Shown here: piece after piece, positions 24,877 to 33,636 of the stretch
Layout of the letters: the number at the start of each line of letters is the position of its first letter
Position numbering within the stretch: position 1 is the first letter of the stretch
Assembly: GCA_023393475.1 (NCBI GenBank)
Contig: JAEWLC010000012.1
Location: 1 to 64,000 of the forward strand
Length of the DNA: 64,000 bases
Direction of reading: 5' to 3'
Source of the DNA: Pseudomonadota bacterium
Lineage (GTDB): Bacteria; Pseudomonadota; Alphaproteobacteria; Rhizobiales; Devosiaceae
Position numbers and translations under genes: made by a program
The notes under the pieces: generated by a model
Seen by the model: only the letters and a program-made list of their open reading frames with translations
Told to the model about the DNA's origin: nothing
Database searches by the model: none

Positions 24877-25890
24877 ATGCCGACGCCCAAGACAGTTCTC
24901 ATCGTCACCGACGCCTGGCACCCGCAGATCAACGGGGTGGTGCGCTCGATCGAACTCGTGGCGCGCGAGATGGAGACGCGCGGCATCGTCGTGAAGATGC
25001 TGACGCCGAACGAGTTCAAGACGTTCCCCATGCCCGGCTATGGCGAGATCCGGTTGAGCCGGACGCTGATGAAGCCGGTTTACGAGCGGATCGAGGCCTC
25101 CGGAGCCGAAGCGATCCACATCGCCACCGAGGGGCCGCTCGGGATCATGGCGCGGCGCTGGTGCCGCAAGAACGGGTTTCCGTTCTCGACCGCCTATCAC
25201 ACCCAGTTCCCGGAATATCTGAAGGCCCGGCTGCCCGTGCCGCTGCGCTGGAGCTATCGGTTCCTGCGCTGGTTCCACGGCGCGGCGAAATACTGCCTCG
25301 TCGGGACGCCGCACCTGAAGACGCTGCTCGAGCAGCGTGGCTTCACCAACGCGGTGATCTGGCAGAAGGGCGTCGATACCGAGCTGTTCCATCCGTCGAA
25401 GCGCGGGGCGCTGGCCTATCCGGGGCCGGTGTTTCTCTATGTCGGCCGGGTGGCGGTGGAAAAGAACATCGAGGCGTTCCTCTCGCTCGACCTGCCGGGC
25501 ACCAAGCTGGTGGTCGGGGGAGGGCCCAGCCTCGACAAGCTGAAGCTCGACTATCCGGACGTGGTGTTTCTCGGTCCGAAGCAGGGCGAGGAACTGGCGA
25601 CGCTCTTTGCCTCCGCCGATGCGTTCGTGTTCCCCAGCAAGACGGATACGTTCGGCCTGGTGCTGCTCGAAGCCCTCGCCAGCGGCACCCCAGTCGCCGC
25701 ATTCCCGGTGACCGGGCCGATCGACGTGATCGGCGACGCGCCGGTGGGCGCCCTCGACAACGACCTCAAGGCGGCGGCAATGCACGCGCTGGGGATATCG
25801 CGAGACGCCTGCCGCACCTATGCCGAGCAGTTCTCCTGGGCGGCGAGCACCGACCAGTTCCTGGCGCACCTGCCGACCCGCGAAGATTAG
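24877..25890 (+). CDS. Glycosyltransferase family 4 protein
   Basis: 337 aa, GT-B fold. The N-terminal half begins VLIVTDAWHPQINGVVRS, the nucleotide-sugar half has FLYVGRVAVEKNIEAFL, and the GT4 E-x7-E motif region is FPSKTDTFGLVLLEALASGTPV. There are no membrane segments, so it probably works at the inner face of the membrane. Close relatives in alphaproteobacteria are annotated as lipid glycosyl- or mannosyl-transferases; acceptor and donor cannot be assigned here. Confidence 0.88.
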   Translation: MPTPKTVLIVTDAWHPQINGVVRSIELVAREMETRGIVVKMLTPNEFKTFPMPGYGEIRLSRTLMKPVYERIEASGAEAIHIATEGPLGIMARRWCRKNGFPFSTAYHTQFPEYLKARLPVPLRWSYRFLRWFHGAAKYCLVGTPHLKTLLEQRGFTNAVIWQKGVDTELFHPSKRGALAYPGPVFLYVGRVAVEKNIEAFLSLDLPGTKLVVGGGPSLDKLKLDYPDVVFLGPKQGEELATLFASADAFVFPSKTDTFGLVLLEALASGTPVAAFPVTGPIDVIGDAPVGALDNDLKAAAMHALGISRDACRTYAEQFSWAASTDQFLAHLPTRED

Positions 25891-25900
25891 CGTTGCATCT

Positions 25901-25920
25901 AATTAGCTGAATGACTAAAT
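25901..25920. promoter_or_regulatory. Possible SdpR-type operator
   Basis: AATTAG, 8 bases and CTAAAT form an imperfect dyad (five of six pairs) upstream of the sdpR-like start at 25950. ArsR-type repressors bind dyads of this size at their own promoters. Confidence 0.35.
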
Positions 25921-25949
25921 AAGGATGGTTCGCACCTGGACCGATCCTG

Positions 25950-26216
25950 ATGGGCATTAATGCCGTCTTCGAAGCGCTGTCGCATCCCGTTCGCCGGGAG
26001 ATCCTGCAACTGCTGCGCCAGGGGCCGATGTCCGCCGGAGCATTGGCGGAACACTTCACGCTGTCGAAGCCAACCCTGTCGGTGCACTTCGCCAAGCTGA
26101 AGGAGGCAGACCTCGTCGCCGTCGAGCGGCAGGGCACGAGCCTCATCTACCACCTCAACATGTCCATTCTCGAAGAGGCGCTGAGCGGCCTCATGAGCCT
26201 GAGGGAGCCGAAATGA
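25950..26216 (+). CDS. ArsR-type repressor of the SdpR family
   Basis: 88 aa. The winged HTH is nearly the whole protein: VFEALSHPVRREILQLLRQG, then LAEHFTLSKPTLSVHFAKLK (recognition helix) and the wing LVAVERQGTSLIYHLN. There are no metal-binding cysteines, as expected for SdpR, the autorepressor paired with SdpI in Bacillus. The stop overlaps the start of the SdpI-like gene (ATGA), so the two form an operon. The repressor may be released when the membrane partner captures it, as in Bacillus; that is inference. Confidence 0.9.
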   Translation: MGINAVFEALSHPVRREILQLLRQGPMSAGALAEHFTLSKPTLSVHFAKLKEADLVAVERQGTSLIYHLNMSILEEALSGLMSLREPK

Positions 26217-26863
26217 GCGGCCTGTTCACACCCCTTCGCACCCTGCTTCTGGCGATCACGGCGGCAGCCGTGGTGGCGGGCTTCTTGGTGATCCCGGCCG
26301 ATGCGACGCTGCCGGTCCACTGGGGGCCGGACGGCACGCCGGATGGCTTTGCGTCGCGCAACGTGGCGCTGCTCCTGCCAGTAGCGATCACTGCCGCGGT
26401 CTGGGGCCTGTTCGCGCTGATCGGGCAGTTCGTTGCCGCCGGGACCGTGGAGCGGGGCAGGCACCTGAGTGGCGCCGTGCTGACGGGGCTCACGGGCATC
26501 TTTGCCGCGATCACCATTGTCACCGTGCTGATCGGTGCTGGAGTGGAGATCAGCATGGTGCGCGCCATCGGGCTGGCGTTCGCGGTGCTGCTGCTCCTGA
26601 TGGGCAACGCCCTGCCCAAGTCGCAGCCGAACGGCATCGCCGGCATTCGCATTCCCACCACGCTGAACGATCCTGCCAACTGGCAGGCGACACACCGGTT
26701 CACCGGCTGGCTCTGCATGGCAGGAGGCCTGGTGCTGCTGGTCGCGGCCGTGACCGTGCCGATGGCAATGCTGATCTGGGTGCTGATTGCCTGCATCCTC
26801 GGCCCGATGCTCGCCGGCACGCTCTATTCGATCGCCTATGCAAAACGCGATGTACGACGTTAG
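26213..26863 (+). CDS. SdpI family membrane protein
   Basis: 216 aa with about six membrane helices. The N-terminal DUF1648-like part has VIPADATLPVHWGPDGTPDG, and the SdpI part has GIRIPTTLNDPANWQATHRF, a diagnostic block in this family (IPTTLNDPANW). In Bacillus, SdpI gives immunity to the SdpC toxin and acts as its receptor. Here no toxin gene is near, so a signalling or envelope role is as likely. Coupled to the SdpR-like repressor. Confidence 0.88.
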   Translation: MSGLFTPLRTLLLAITAAAVVAGFLVIPADATLPVHWGPDGTPDGFASRNVALLLPVAITAAVWGLFALIGQFVAAGTVERGRHLSGAVLTGLTGIFAAITIVTVLIGAGVEISMVRAIGLAFAVLLLLMGNALPKSQPNGIAGIRIPTTLNDPANWQATHRFTGWLCMAGGLVLLVAAVTVPMAMLIWVLIACILGPMLAGTLYSIAYAKRDVRR

Positions 26864-26936
26864 CGGAGCCGACGGGGCAATCGGCTAGACTGGCCGGGCC
26901 ATCTGCAGGGGTGGCCGATTCGGACTGGAGACTCTC

Positions 26937-27278
26937 ATGCGAAACCTGCGCGCTGCCATAGCGCCCCTTGCCACCGCCCTCGTGCTGTCGGCTGCCTCGA
27001 GCGCACAGGCGGACCCTGTCTCCGAGGGGCATGAACTGGTGGTCCTCTACTGCGCCGGTTGCCATGCCGTGGAGGCCACCGGCGACAGCCCGCTGGCCCT
27101 TGCACCGCCATTCCGGGAACTGCACCAGCGGTACGATGTCGAGTTCCTCAGCGAGGCGCTGGTCGAGGGTATCGTCACCGCGCACCCGGAGATGCCCGCG
27201 TTCGAGTTCGCCCCGGAGCAGGCCGCAGCCATCGTCGCCTATCTCAAGACGTTCGAGGCGGCGTCGCCGGCCCAATAG
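26937..27278 (+). CDS. Class I cytochrome c
   Basis: 113 aa. Signal peptide 1-25 (ends SSAQA). The heme motif CAGCH is at about residues 38-42, and the axial Met is in HPEMPAFEF near 83. One heme, so a small periplasmic electron carrier of the c5/c552 type or a domain partner of a dehydrogenase. It stands between the SdpI-like gene and the alaC leader; no redox partner is adjacent. Confidence 0.88.
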   Translation: MRNLRAAIAPLATALVLSAASSAQADPVSEGHELVVLYCAGCHAVEATGDSPLALAPPFRELHQRYDVEFLSEALVEGIVTAHPEMPAFEFAPEQAAAIVAYLKTFEAASPAQ

Positions 27279-27289
27279 GCGCAAAGAGC

Positions 27290-27318
27290 TTGACCGGCGC
27301 GGCCGCTCGCTACTAAAC
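27290..27318 (+). promoter_or_regulatory. Possible promoter of the alaC leader
   Basis: TTGACC (27290-27295), 17 bases and CTAAAC (27313-27318). It lies 30 bases before a well-spaced small leader frame, as expected for an attenuator-type leader. The -10 match is modest. Confidence 0.4.
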
Positions 27319-27348
27319 GAAATACTTGGACCACAAGGGACCGGGTGA

Positions 27349-27432
27349 ATGACTCAGGGAGTAGCAGCGCATTTCGTCGCCGCCGGCATTGCAGCCGGTG
27401 CCGCCGCGCGTGCTGGCGCCCCCGCTCGCTAG
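27349..27432 (+). CDS. Ala-rich 27-aa leader peptide candidate
   Basis: ATG 27349 to TAG 27432. It has AAGGGA eight bases upstream. 12 of the 27 residues are alanine (MTQGVAAHFVAAGIAAG ... ends AGAPAR). It is followed directly by base-paired segments and then by alaC. High GC favours Ala codons by chance, so the evidence is the combination of ribosome site, size, position and downstream hairpins. Confidence 0.45.
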   Translation: MTQGVAAHFVAAGIAAGAAARAGAPAR

Positions 27433-27502
27433 CTCTCCTCGATAGCCGCAGCGCGGCTGGGGAGAGCGGAACCAAAACGAGCAGCGCGGCCACATCGGCC
27501 GC
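27432..27502 (+). promoter_or_regulatory. Hairpins in the alaC leader
   Basis: Stem 1: GCTCTCC (27432-27438) with GGAGAGC (27461-27467), enclosing AGCCGC / GCGGCT. Stem 2: GCGGCC (27486-27491) with GGCCGC (27497-27502). Alternative pairing between the two GCGGC-containing arms is possible, which would fit attenuation. No T run follows, so a classical terminator is not shown. Confidence 0.4.
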
Positions 27503-27593
27503 TTAACCGAGTCAAAACCATAATTCCGCGATAATCGGCGCCCCATGAGGGTGATGCGTGCACTGAGGTGCGTCGCGGGTCCACGAGGTTCCA

Positions 27594-28808
<1,215 letters not shown>

Positions 28809-28817
28809 CGAACAGCA

Positions 28818-28844
28818 AAAGGCCCGTTCAGTGACCGGGCCTTT
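28818..28844 (+). terminator. Terminator of alaC
   Basis: Stem AAAGGCCCG / CGGGCCTTT with a nine-base loop, followed by a T-rich stretch (CATTTG). It also faces the end of the convergent sulfotransferase gene. Confidence 0.8.
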
Positions 28845-28872
28845 CATTTGCGCTTGAAGAGCAGGTACCGGC

Positions 28873-29550
28873 TCAGGGGCTCAGCCGGGCTGTCGCTTCG
28901 GGGCTGTCGAGGCGTGCGTACCCGTACCGGATCATCTGCTCGCCGTTCTTGAGCCAGAACTGCTCGAGGCCGGCGCCGGAGAGGCGCGGACGGTCGGACT
29001 TCCTCGCCCGGATCCACCTGCCGTCCGCCTTCGCGAGGTCTTCGCGAGAGGGGACCACGTAGGACATGGGCCGCAGGTTCAGAAAGGCGGCCAGCTTGTC
29101 GACGGTGCCCTTCGTGTCGGCGAGCATTTCCTCGTAGCGCAGGAGTAGCGTCGATGGGCGTTCCTGCGGCCGCCAGCGCCTGAGGTGCCCGCTCCATGAG
29201 CCGAACATGTTCCGGCCCTCGATGATGGCCTGCAGGGGCATCTGCCTCTCGAAGAACTCGAACAGGCTCATCGTCGCTTCCTGCCCATCGCGCACGATGT
29301 AGATGGCCGGACGATCGTCTTGCGGCGGATGGTGGGTCTTGATCAGCCGCACCGGCTCGTCGCCGAAGTCGATCGAGCCATCCGGGCCCTGTTCGATGTG
29401 GCCGACTACGCTGGACGGCCCCAGCGCGCCCAGGTCCTCGTCGTAGATGCTGGCCGACCGCACCCTGAAGCAATGGTAGATGATCGTTCGCAGGAAGGTG
29501 TTGCCGCTTCGTGGATACGAAGCAAGCCAGACGACTGGAGCTGTGGTCAT
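28873..29550 (-). CDS. PAPS-dependent sulfotransferase domain protein
   Basis: 225 aa. The 5'-phosphosulfate loop SYPRSGNTFLR is at 10-20, and the 3'-phosphate motif IYIVRDGQEATMS near 83-95. The rest fits sulfotransferase family 1. It would move a sulfo group from PAPS to a lipid or sugar hydroxyl. It is placed between alaC and hom, splitting a normally conserved pair. No sulfate-activation gene is near. Confidence 0.82.
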   Translation of the reverse strand: MTTAPVVWLASYPRSGNTFLRTIIYHCFRVRSASIYDEDLGALGPSSVVGHIEQGPDGSIDFGDEPVRLIKTHHPPQDDRPAIYIVRDGQEATMSLFEFFERQMPLQAIIEGRNMFGSWSGHLRRWRPQERPSTLLLRYEEMLADTKGTVDKLAAFLNLRPMSYVVPSREDLAKADGRWIRARKSDRPRLSGAGLEQFWLKNGEQMIRYGYARLDSPEATARLSP

Positions 29551-29714
29551 GCAGGTCAGATACGGGACGAAATGGCGAAAACCGCGCGGGATTGGACTGA
29601 AAGAACGGCCGGCATGAACGCCTTCGTGAGGGGAAGAACCGGTGCCGGAATGGTCACCGGTAGGAGCGCAGGATTACGCCTGCATTACGGGTGCAGGGTC
29701 TTGCCCTCTTAACA

Positions 29715-29729
29715 TGACTATTGCTATCA
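29715..29729. promoter_or_regulatory. Possible RirA iron-responsive operator
   Basis: TGA-N9-TCA (TGA 29715-29717, TCA 29727-29729), 29 bases before the start of an iron-type binding protein. The same pattern lies before the second such gene at 38406. TGA-N9-TCA is the RirA (IRO) consensus of alphaproteobacteria, but it is short and can occur by chance. Confidence 0.4.
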
Positions 29730-29757
29730 GCTTTCGAACCCAATCGAAGGCTCACTC

Positions 29758-30723
29758 ATGTTCCGCCATTTTGTCGCTATCGCAGGTTTGCTCGCTGCAC
29801 TGGCTCTGCCAGCGGGCGCCCAGGAGTTCCCCGTAACCATTAAGCACGGACTGGGGGAGACCACGATCCCTGCCGCGCCTACGCGGATTGTGACGCTGGG
29901 ATGGTCCTCGACCGACGCCGCCATTGCGCTCGGCACGGTGCCGGTGGGCGTCCCGAGCTTCCGCTCGGAGGGCTATGACAAGGACCTGGTGCCGTGGGTG
30001 GAGGAGGCCATCGCCAAGGCCGGGGCCGAGATGCCCGTCGCATTCGACGATACCGCCGGCGCTCCCATCGAGAAGATCGCCGCGCTGAAGCCCGACCTGA
30101 TCCTCGCGGTCTATTCCGGCATCTCCGCCGACGAATACAAGCTGCTGAGCCAGATTGCTCCCGTCGTGGCTTTTCCGACGACGCCGTGGACGGCATCCTG
30201 GCAGGAAGTGATCACCGTGACCGGCGAAGCGCTCGGCAAGGCAGAGGAGGGCAGGGCCCTCGTCGCCGAACTCGAGCAGTTCGTCAGGGACGAAGCGGCG
30301 AAGTATCCGGAGCTGGCGGGCGCCAGCGCGGTGACGCTGCTCGATTACAACGACGCGCTTGCCATCCACTCCGCCGACGACGCCCGCGCCAAGATGCTGG
30401 CACTGGCCGGCCTGACGATCCCACCGAAGCCGGACGCGGCGGGGCCGAACGAAGGCTTCTGGTATCCGCTGAGCTACGAGAACGCCGACCTGATCCCGGC
30501 GGACGTGCTGATCCCGTTCTTCAGCACGACGGCGGCAGCTGACGAGTTCTACGCCAAGCCGTTCATCGCCTCGATTCCGCAGATCCAGAAGGGCGCCTAT
30601 GTGCGCATGGACGACCGCATCGCCAACATGGCGGTGATCTCGTCGAGCGCGCTGTCGATCAAGTGGGCGATGCCGGACTATCTCAAGCGCATCGCCGAGG
30701 CTGTGCAGAACGCCAGGAAGTAG
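29758..30723 (+). CDS. Iron-siderophore ABC transporter binding protein (FecB-like)
   Basis: 321 aa. Signal peptide 1-21 (ends AGA). The mature part is a PBP2-type siderophore-binding protein: TIPAAPTRIVTLGWSSTDAA near the N-terminus, then IAALKPDLILAVYSGIS and the C-terminal AMPDYLKRIAEAV. It has no permease genes next to it; the only complete set is at 39423-42348, which also has its own binding protein. It may feed that importer. It lies between sulfotransferase and hom. Confidence 0.88.
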   Translation: MFRHFVAIAGLLAALALPAGAQEFPVTIKHGLGETTIPAAPTRIVTLGWSSTDAAIALGTVPVGVPSFRSEGYDKDLVPWVEEAIAKAGAEMPVAFDDTAGAPIEKIAALKPDLILAVYSGISADEYKLLSQIAPVVAFPTTPWTASWQEVITVTGEALGKAEEGRALVAELEQFVRDEAAKYPELAGASAVTLLDYNDALAIHSADDARAKMLALAGLTIPPKPDAAGPNEGFWYPLSYENADLIPADVLIPFFSTTAAADEFYAKPFIASIPQIQKGAYVRMDDRIANMAVISSSALSIKWAMPDYLKRIAEAVQNARK

Positions 30724-30738
30724 GATTCGGATGCCAAT

Positions 30739-30789
30739 CCTATTGACTGATAGGGTCTTTCCTATCCATAGGTCTCGGACACGTCCGAG
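30739..30789. promoter_or_regulatory. Dyads upstream of hom
   Basis: GATAGG (30749-30754) pairs with CCTATC (30761-30766), inside an outer CCTAT/ATAGG pair, and CTCGGAC (30774-30780) pairs with GTCCGAG (30783-30789), a perfect 7-bp dyad ending 9 bases before the ATG. A TTGACT at 30743-30748 may be the -35 of the hom promoter. These are good sites for a repressor, perhaps the HTH domain of hom itself. Confidence 0.45.
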
Positions 30790-30798
30790 AGCAGTTTG

Positions 30799-32307
30799 AT
30801 GTCCGATATCCAGTCGTTCCGCCAGTCCGTCGAGTCCTTCATTGCCGCGCGCGGCTGGACGCCGACCCGGTTCGGACGGACCATTGCGGGTGACCCGCTT
30901 TTCGTCTTCGACCTCCGCGAGGGCAGGGAGCCGCGCTCGGACACGCGCACCCGTATCCTGAAGACGATGCAGGAGCATGCCGACGCTGCACTCGAGGCGC
31001 CGCTACGCATCGGCGTTGCCGGTCTCGGCAATGTCGGCGCGACGCTCGTCCGCATCATCCAGAAGGACGGTGAAGAGCTGACGCGAAAACTCGGTCGCAA
31101 GATCACCGTGACGGCGGTGTGCGCTCGTTCGCGCAGCCGCGACCGCGGGATCGATACCTCCGACCTCGAATGGTTCGATGATCCCGTCGCGCTGGCAAAG
31201 TCCGACGGGATCGACCTTTTCGTCGAACTGATCGGCGGCGAGGATGGCCCGGCGCTGGCGGCGGTTCGCGCCGCGCTGGAAATCGGCCGCCCGGTGGTCA
31301 CCGCCAACAAGGCACTGCTGGCGCGCCACGGCGTGAACCTTGCCAGGATCGCCGAGGAATCGGGGGCGCAGCTCGGCTTCGAGGCTGCGGTTGCCGGCGG
31401 CATTCCGGTCATCAAGACGCTGCGCGAGGGCCTGGGTTCGGCCCGCATCGCCCGCGTCTACGGCATCATGAACGGCACCTGCAACTACATCCTCACCCGC
31501 ATGGGCAACGAGGGTATCGGCTTCGCCGAGTGCCTCGCGGACGCTCAGAAGCTCGGCTACGCCGAGGCCGACCCGAGCTTCGACGTCGACGGCTTCGACA
31601 CGGCGCACAAGCTCGCAATTCTCGCTTCGCTCTGCTTCGGCTGCGAGATCGCGCCGGACGAGATTTTCGTCGAGGGCATCACCTCGATCAGCCAGGCCGA
31701 TATCAAGGTGGCGGGCGATCTCGGCTACAAGATCAAGCTGCTCGGCATTGCCCAGCGCTCGGCCGACGGCATCGACCAGCGCGTGCATCCGACGCTGGTG
31801 CCCAAGACTGCCGCCGTGGCGGGCGTCGACGGGGTGATGAACGCGGTGGCGCTTGAGACCGACCACGTCCACGAACTGCTGCTAGCCGGCCCGGGAGCCG
31901 GTGGCCCGCCGACGGCCTCGTCCGTCCTGTCGGACATCCTCGACATCGCCCGCGGCACCAAGGTGCCGCCGCTGGGCGTGCCGAGTGCCGAGTTGACGCC
32001 CTATCGCCGCGCGCCGATCCGCGAGCACGAGGGCGGCTACTACATCCGACTAAATGTGAGGGATGTACCCGGCGCGTTTGCCGCTATTGCTACTCGCATG
32101 GGTGCGGCGGGCATTTCGCTCGAGAGTGTCATCCAGCGTCCGGATTTGCGTGTTAGCGAGCCCGGCGTGACGGGGACCGACTCCCGTACGGTGGTGCTGC
32201 TCACGCACTCCACCATGGAGCAGACCGTTCGTGACGCGCTCAACGCGATCAAGGGCGACGGCTTCATCGTCGGCGATCCGCAGATGATCCGGATCGAACA
32301 GCTGTAG
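30799..32307 (+). CDS. hom: Homoserine dehydrogenase with N-terminal HTH-like domain
   Basis: 502 aa from ATG 30799. Residues 1-62 are extra: a small helical domain (IAARGWTPTRFGRTIAGDP then FDLREGREPRSDT) that matches short stand-alone HTH proteins of Hyphomicrobiales. Then comes a complete homoserine dehydrogenase: NAD(P) site IGVAGLGNVGATLVR (71-85), VVTANKALLARHG, GIMNGTCNYIL, and a C-terminal ACT domain (YIRLNVRDVPGAF) for feedback by threonine. It makes homoserine for Thr and Met. ATG 30967 inside the frame could start a normal-length enzyme. Confidence 0.92.
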   Translation: MSDIQSFRQSVESFIAARGWTPTRFGRTIAGDPLFVFDLREGREPRSDTRTRILKTMQEHADAALEAPLRIGVAGLGNVGATLVRIIQKDGEELTRKLGRKITVTAVCARSRSRDRGIDTSDLEWFDDPVALAKSDGIDLFVELIGGEDGPALAAVRAALEIGRPVVTANKALLARHGVNLARIAEESGAQLGFEAAVAGGIPVIKTLREGLGSARIARVYGIMNGTCNYILTRMGNEGIGFAECLADAQKLGYAEADPSFDVDGFDTAHKLAILASLCFGCEIAPDEIFVEGITSISQADIKVAGDLGYKIKLLGIAQRSADGIDQRVHPTLVPKTAAVAGVDGVMNAVALETDHVHELLLAGPGAGGPPTASSVLSDILDIARGTKVPPLGVPSAELTPYRRAPIREHEGGYYIRLNVRDVPGAFAAIATRMGAAGISLESVIQRPDLRVSEPGVTGTDSRTVVLLTHSTMEQTVRDALNAIKGDGFIVGDPQMIRIEQL

Positions 32308-32318
32308 TCGCCTACCCA

Positions 32319-32339
32319 GCAAAAGTTGCAGACTTTTGC
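32319..32339 (+). terminator. Hairpin between hom and glpX
   Basis: An 8-bp stem GCAAAAGT / ACTTTTGC with loop TGCAG, 12 bases after the hom stop. No T run follows, so it may be a weak terminator or a stabilising stem before glpX. Confidence 0.6.
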
Positions 32340-32399
32340 GGTTCGGGAGGGCGACCGCGAGATAGGCAACGGCCCCTGCAGCGGGGGCAGGGAGTGCGC

Positions 32400-33380
32400 A
32401 TGAAGCTCAGCAAATCCGATCCCGAACGGCGTGCGGCGATCGATCGTTCCCTGACACTCGAACTGGTGCGAGTCACCGAGGCGGCGGCGCTTGCCGCCGC
32501 CCAGTGGCGCGGCAAAGGTAACGAGAAGGCGGCCGATGCCGCCGCCGTCGAAGCCATGCGCGCGGAGATGGGCAACGTCCATATCCACGGCCGCATCGTC
32601 ATCGGCGAGGGCGAGCGCGACGAGGCCCCGATGCTGTGGATCGGCGAGGAAGTCGGCGCCGGTGACGGCCCCGAGGTCGACATCGCTGTCGACCCGCTCG
32701 AGGGGACGACGCTCTGCGCCAAGAACCAGCCGGATTCGATCTGCGTGCTGGCCATGGCCGAGCGCGGCGGCCTACTGAATGCCCCCGACGTCTACATGCA
32801 GAAGATCGCCATCGGCGCCGGCTATGCCGATGGGCTGGTCGATCTCGACGCCTCCGCGAAGGACAATGTCACCGCGCTCGCCAAGGCCAAGGGCGTGCCG
32901 GTGAGCGAGATCACCGCCTGCGTGCTCGACCGCCCGCGTCATGCCGCGCTGATCGACGACCTGCGCTCGGCCGGCGTCGCCATCAAGCTGATCTCGGATG
33001 GCGACATCGCCGGCATCATCCATGCGGTGAACACCGAGGATACCGGCATCGACATCTACCTCGGTTCGGGCGGAGCGCCCGAGGGCGTGCTGGCGGCGGC
33101 GGCGCTGCGCTGCATCGGCGGCCAGATGCAGGGGCGGCTGATCCTCGACAGCGAGGACAAGCGCGACCGGGCCCTGAAGATGGGCGTCACCGAGCCGAAC
33201 AAGAAATACCGCGCCGATGAACTGGCCTCGGGCGACGTGCTGTTCGCCGCCACCGGCGTGACGGACGGAAGCCTGCTGACCGGCGTCCGCTACCGGCAGA
33301 ACTCGGTGCGGACCAACACCGTGGTGATGCGCTCGTGGAGCCAGACGGTCCGGTGGATCACGGCGGAGCATCATCGGTAG
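32400..33380 (+). CDS. glpX: Fructose-1,6-bisphosphatase class II
   Basis: 326 aa from ATG 32400 (GGAG upstream; GTG 32394 is an alternative). GlpX removes the 1-phosphate of fructose-1,6-bisphosphate in gluconeogenesis, with Mn/Mg. Landmarks: VRVTEAAALAAAQWRGKGN, IVIGEGERDEAPML, AVDPLEGTTLCAKNQP (metal-binding DPLEGTT) and DIYLGSGGAPEGVLAAAAL, of which GSGGAPEGVLAA is diagnostic. The hom-glpX-recJ order is kept as in relatives, here with a Tim44-type gene inserted. Confidence 0.95.
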   Translation: MKLSKSDPERRAAIDRSLTLELVRVTEAAALAAAQWRGKGNEKAADAAAVEAMRAEMGNVHIHGRIVIGEGERDEAPMLWIGEEVGAGDGPEVDIAVDPLEGTTLCAKNQPDSICVLAMAERGGLLNAPDVYMQKIAIGAGYADGLVDLDASAKDNVTALAKAKGVPVSEITACVLDRPRHAALIDDLRSAGVAIKLISDGDIAGIIHAVNTEDTGIDIYLGSGGAPEGVLAAAALRCIGGQMQGRLILDSEDKRDRALKMGVTEPNKKYRADELASGDVLFAATGVTDGSLLTGVRYRQNSVRTNTVVMRSWSQTVRWITAEHHR

Positions 33381-33442
33381 GGTGGAGTACCGCTCTCTCC
33401 GTCGGCGGCGGTGGTGGTCGCTTGGGCGCTCCACCAACGCGG

Positions 33443-33522
33443 TGTCATCCCTGCGAAGGCAGGGATCCATCTCTCCTCTGGCGTTGGCTGAGCGTTGGAT
33501 CCCAGCCTTCGCTGGGATGACA
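33443..33522. repeat. Dispersed double-hairpin repeat, copy 4
   Basis: TGTCATCCC ... GGGATGACA ends with inner hairpins CCCTGCGAAGGCAGGG and CCCAGCCTTCGCTGGG, the cleanest copy. It lies 60 bases after glpX in the gap before the convergent Tim44-type gene. The rest of the 33381-33636 gap holds only the terminator at 33590. Confidence 0.92.
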
Positions 33523-33589
33523 GCCAGTGGGGGGGCATCGGAGCCCGAGCACATGCGCCGCAGACCCGTGCCCATGCTCCACCAACGGA

Positions 33590-33614
33590 AAGGGCCGCCC
33601 ACTGGGCGGCCCTT
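33590..33614. terminator. Terminator between glpX and the Tim44-type gene
   Basis: A perfect 11-bp stem AAGGGCCGCCC / GGGCGGCCCTT with loop ACT, placed between convergent genes. Confidence 0.85.
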
Positions 33615-33636
33615 CGCTATTCCGGTAATCCGGCGC

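Noticed and set aside
26213..26863. Immunity gene for an Sdp-type toxin
   Set aside because: No sdpC-like or sdpAB-like gene is near, so only the SdpR/SdpI pair is supported.
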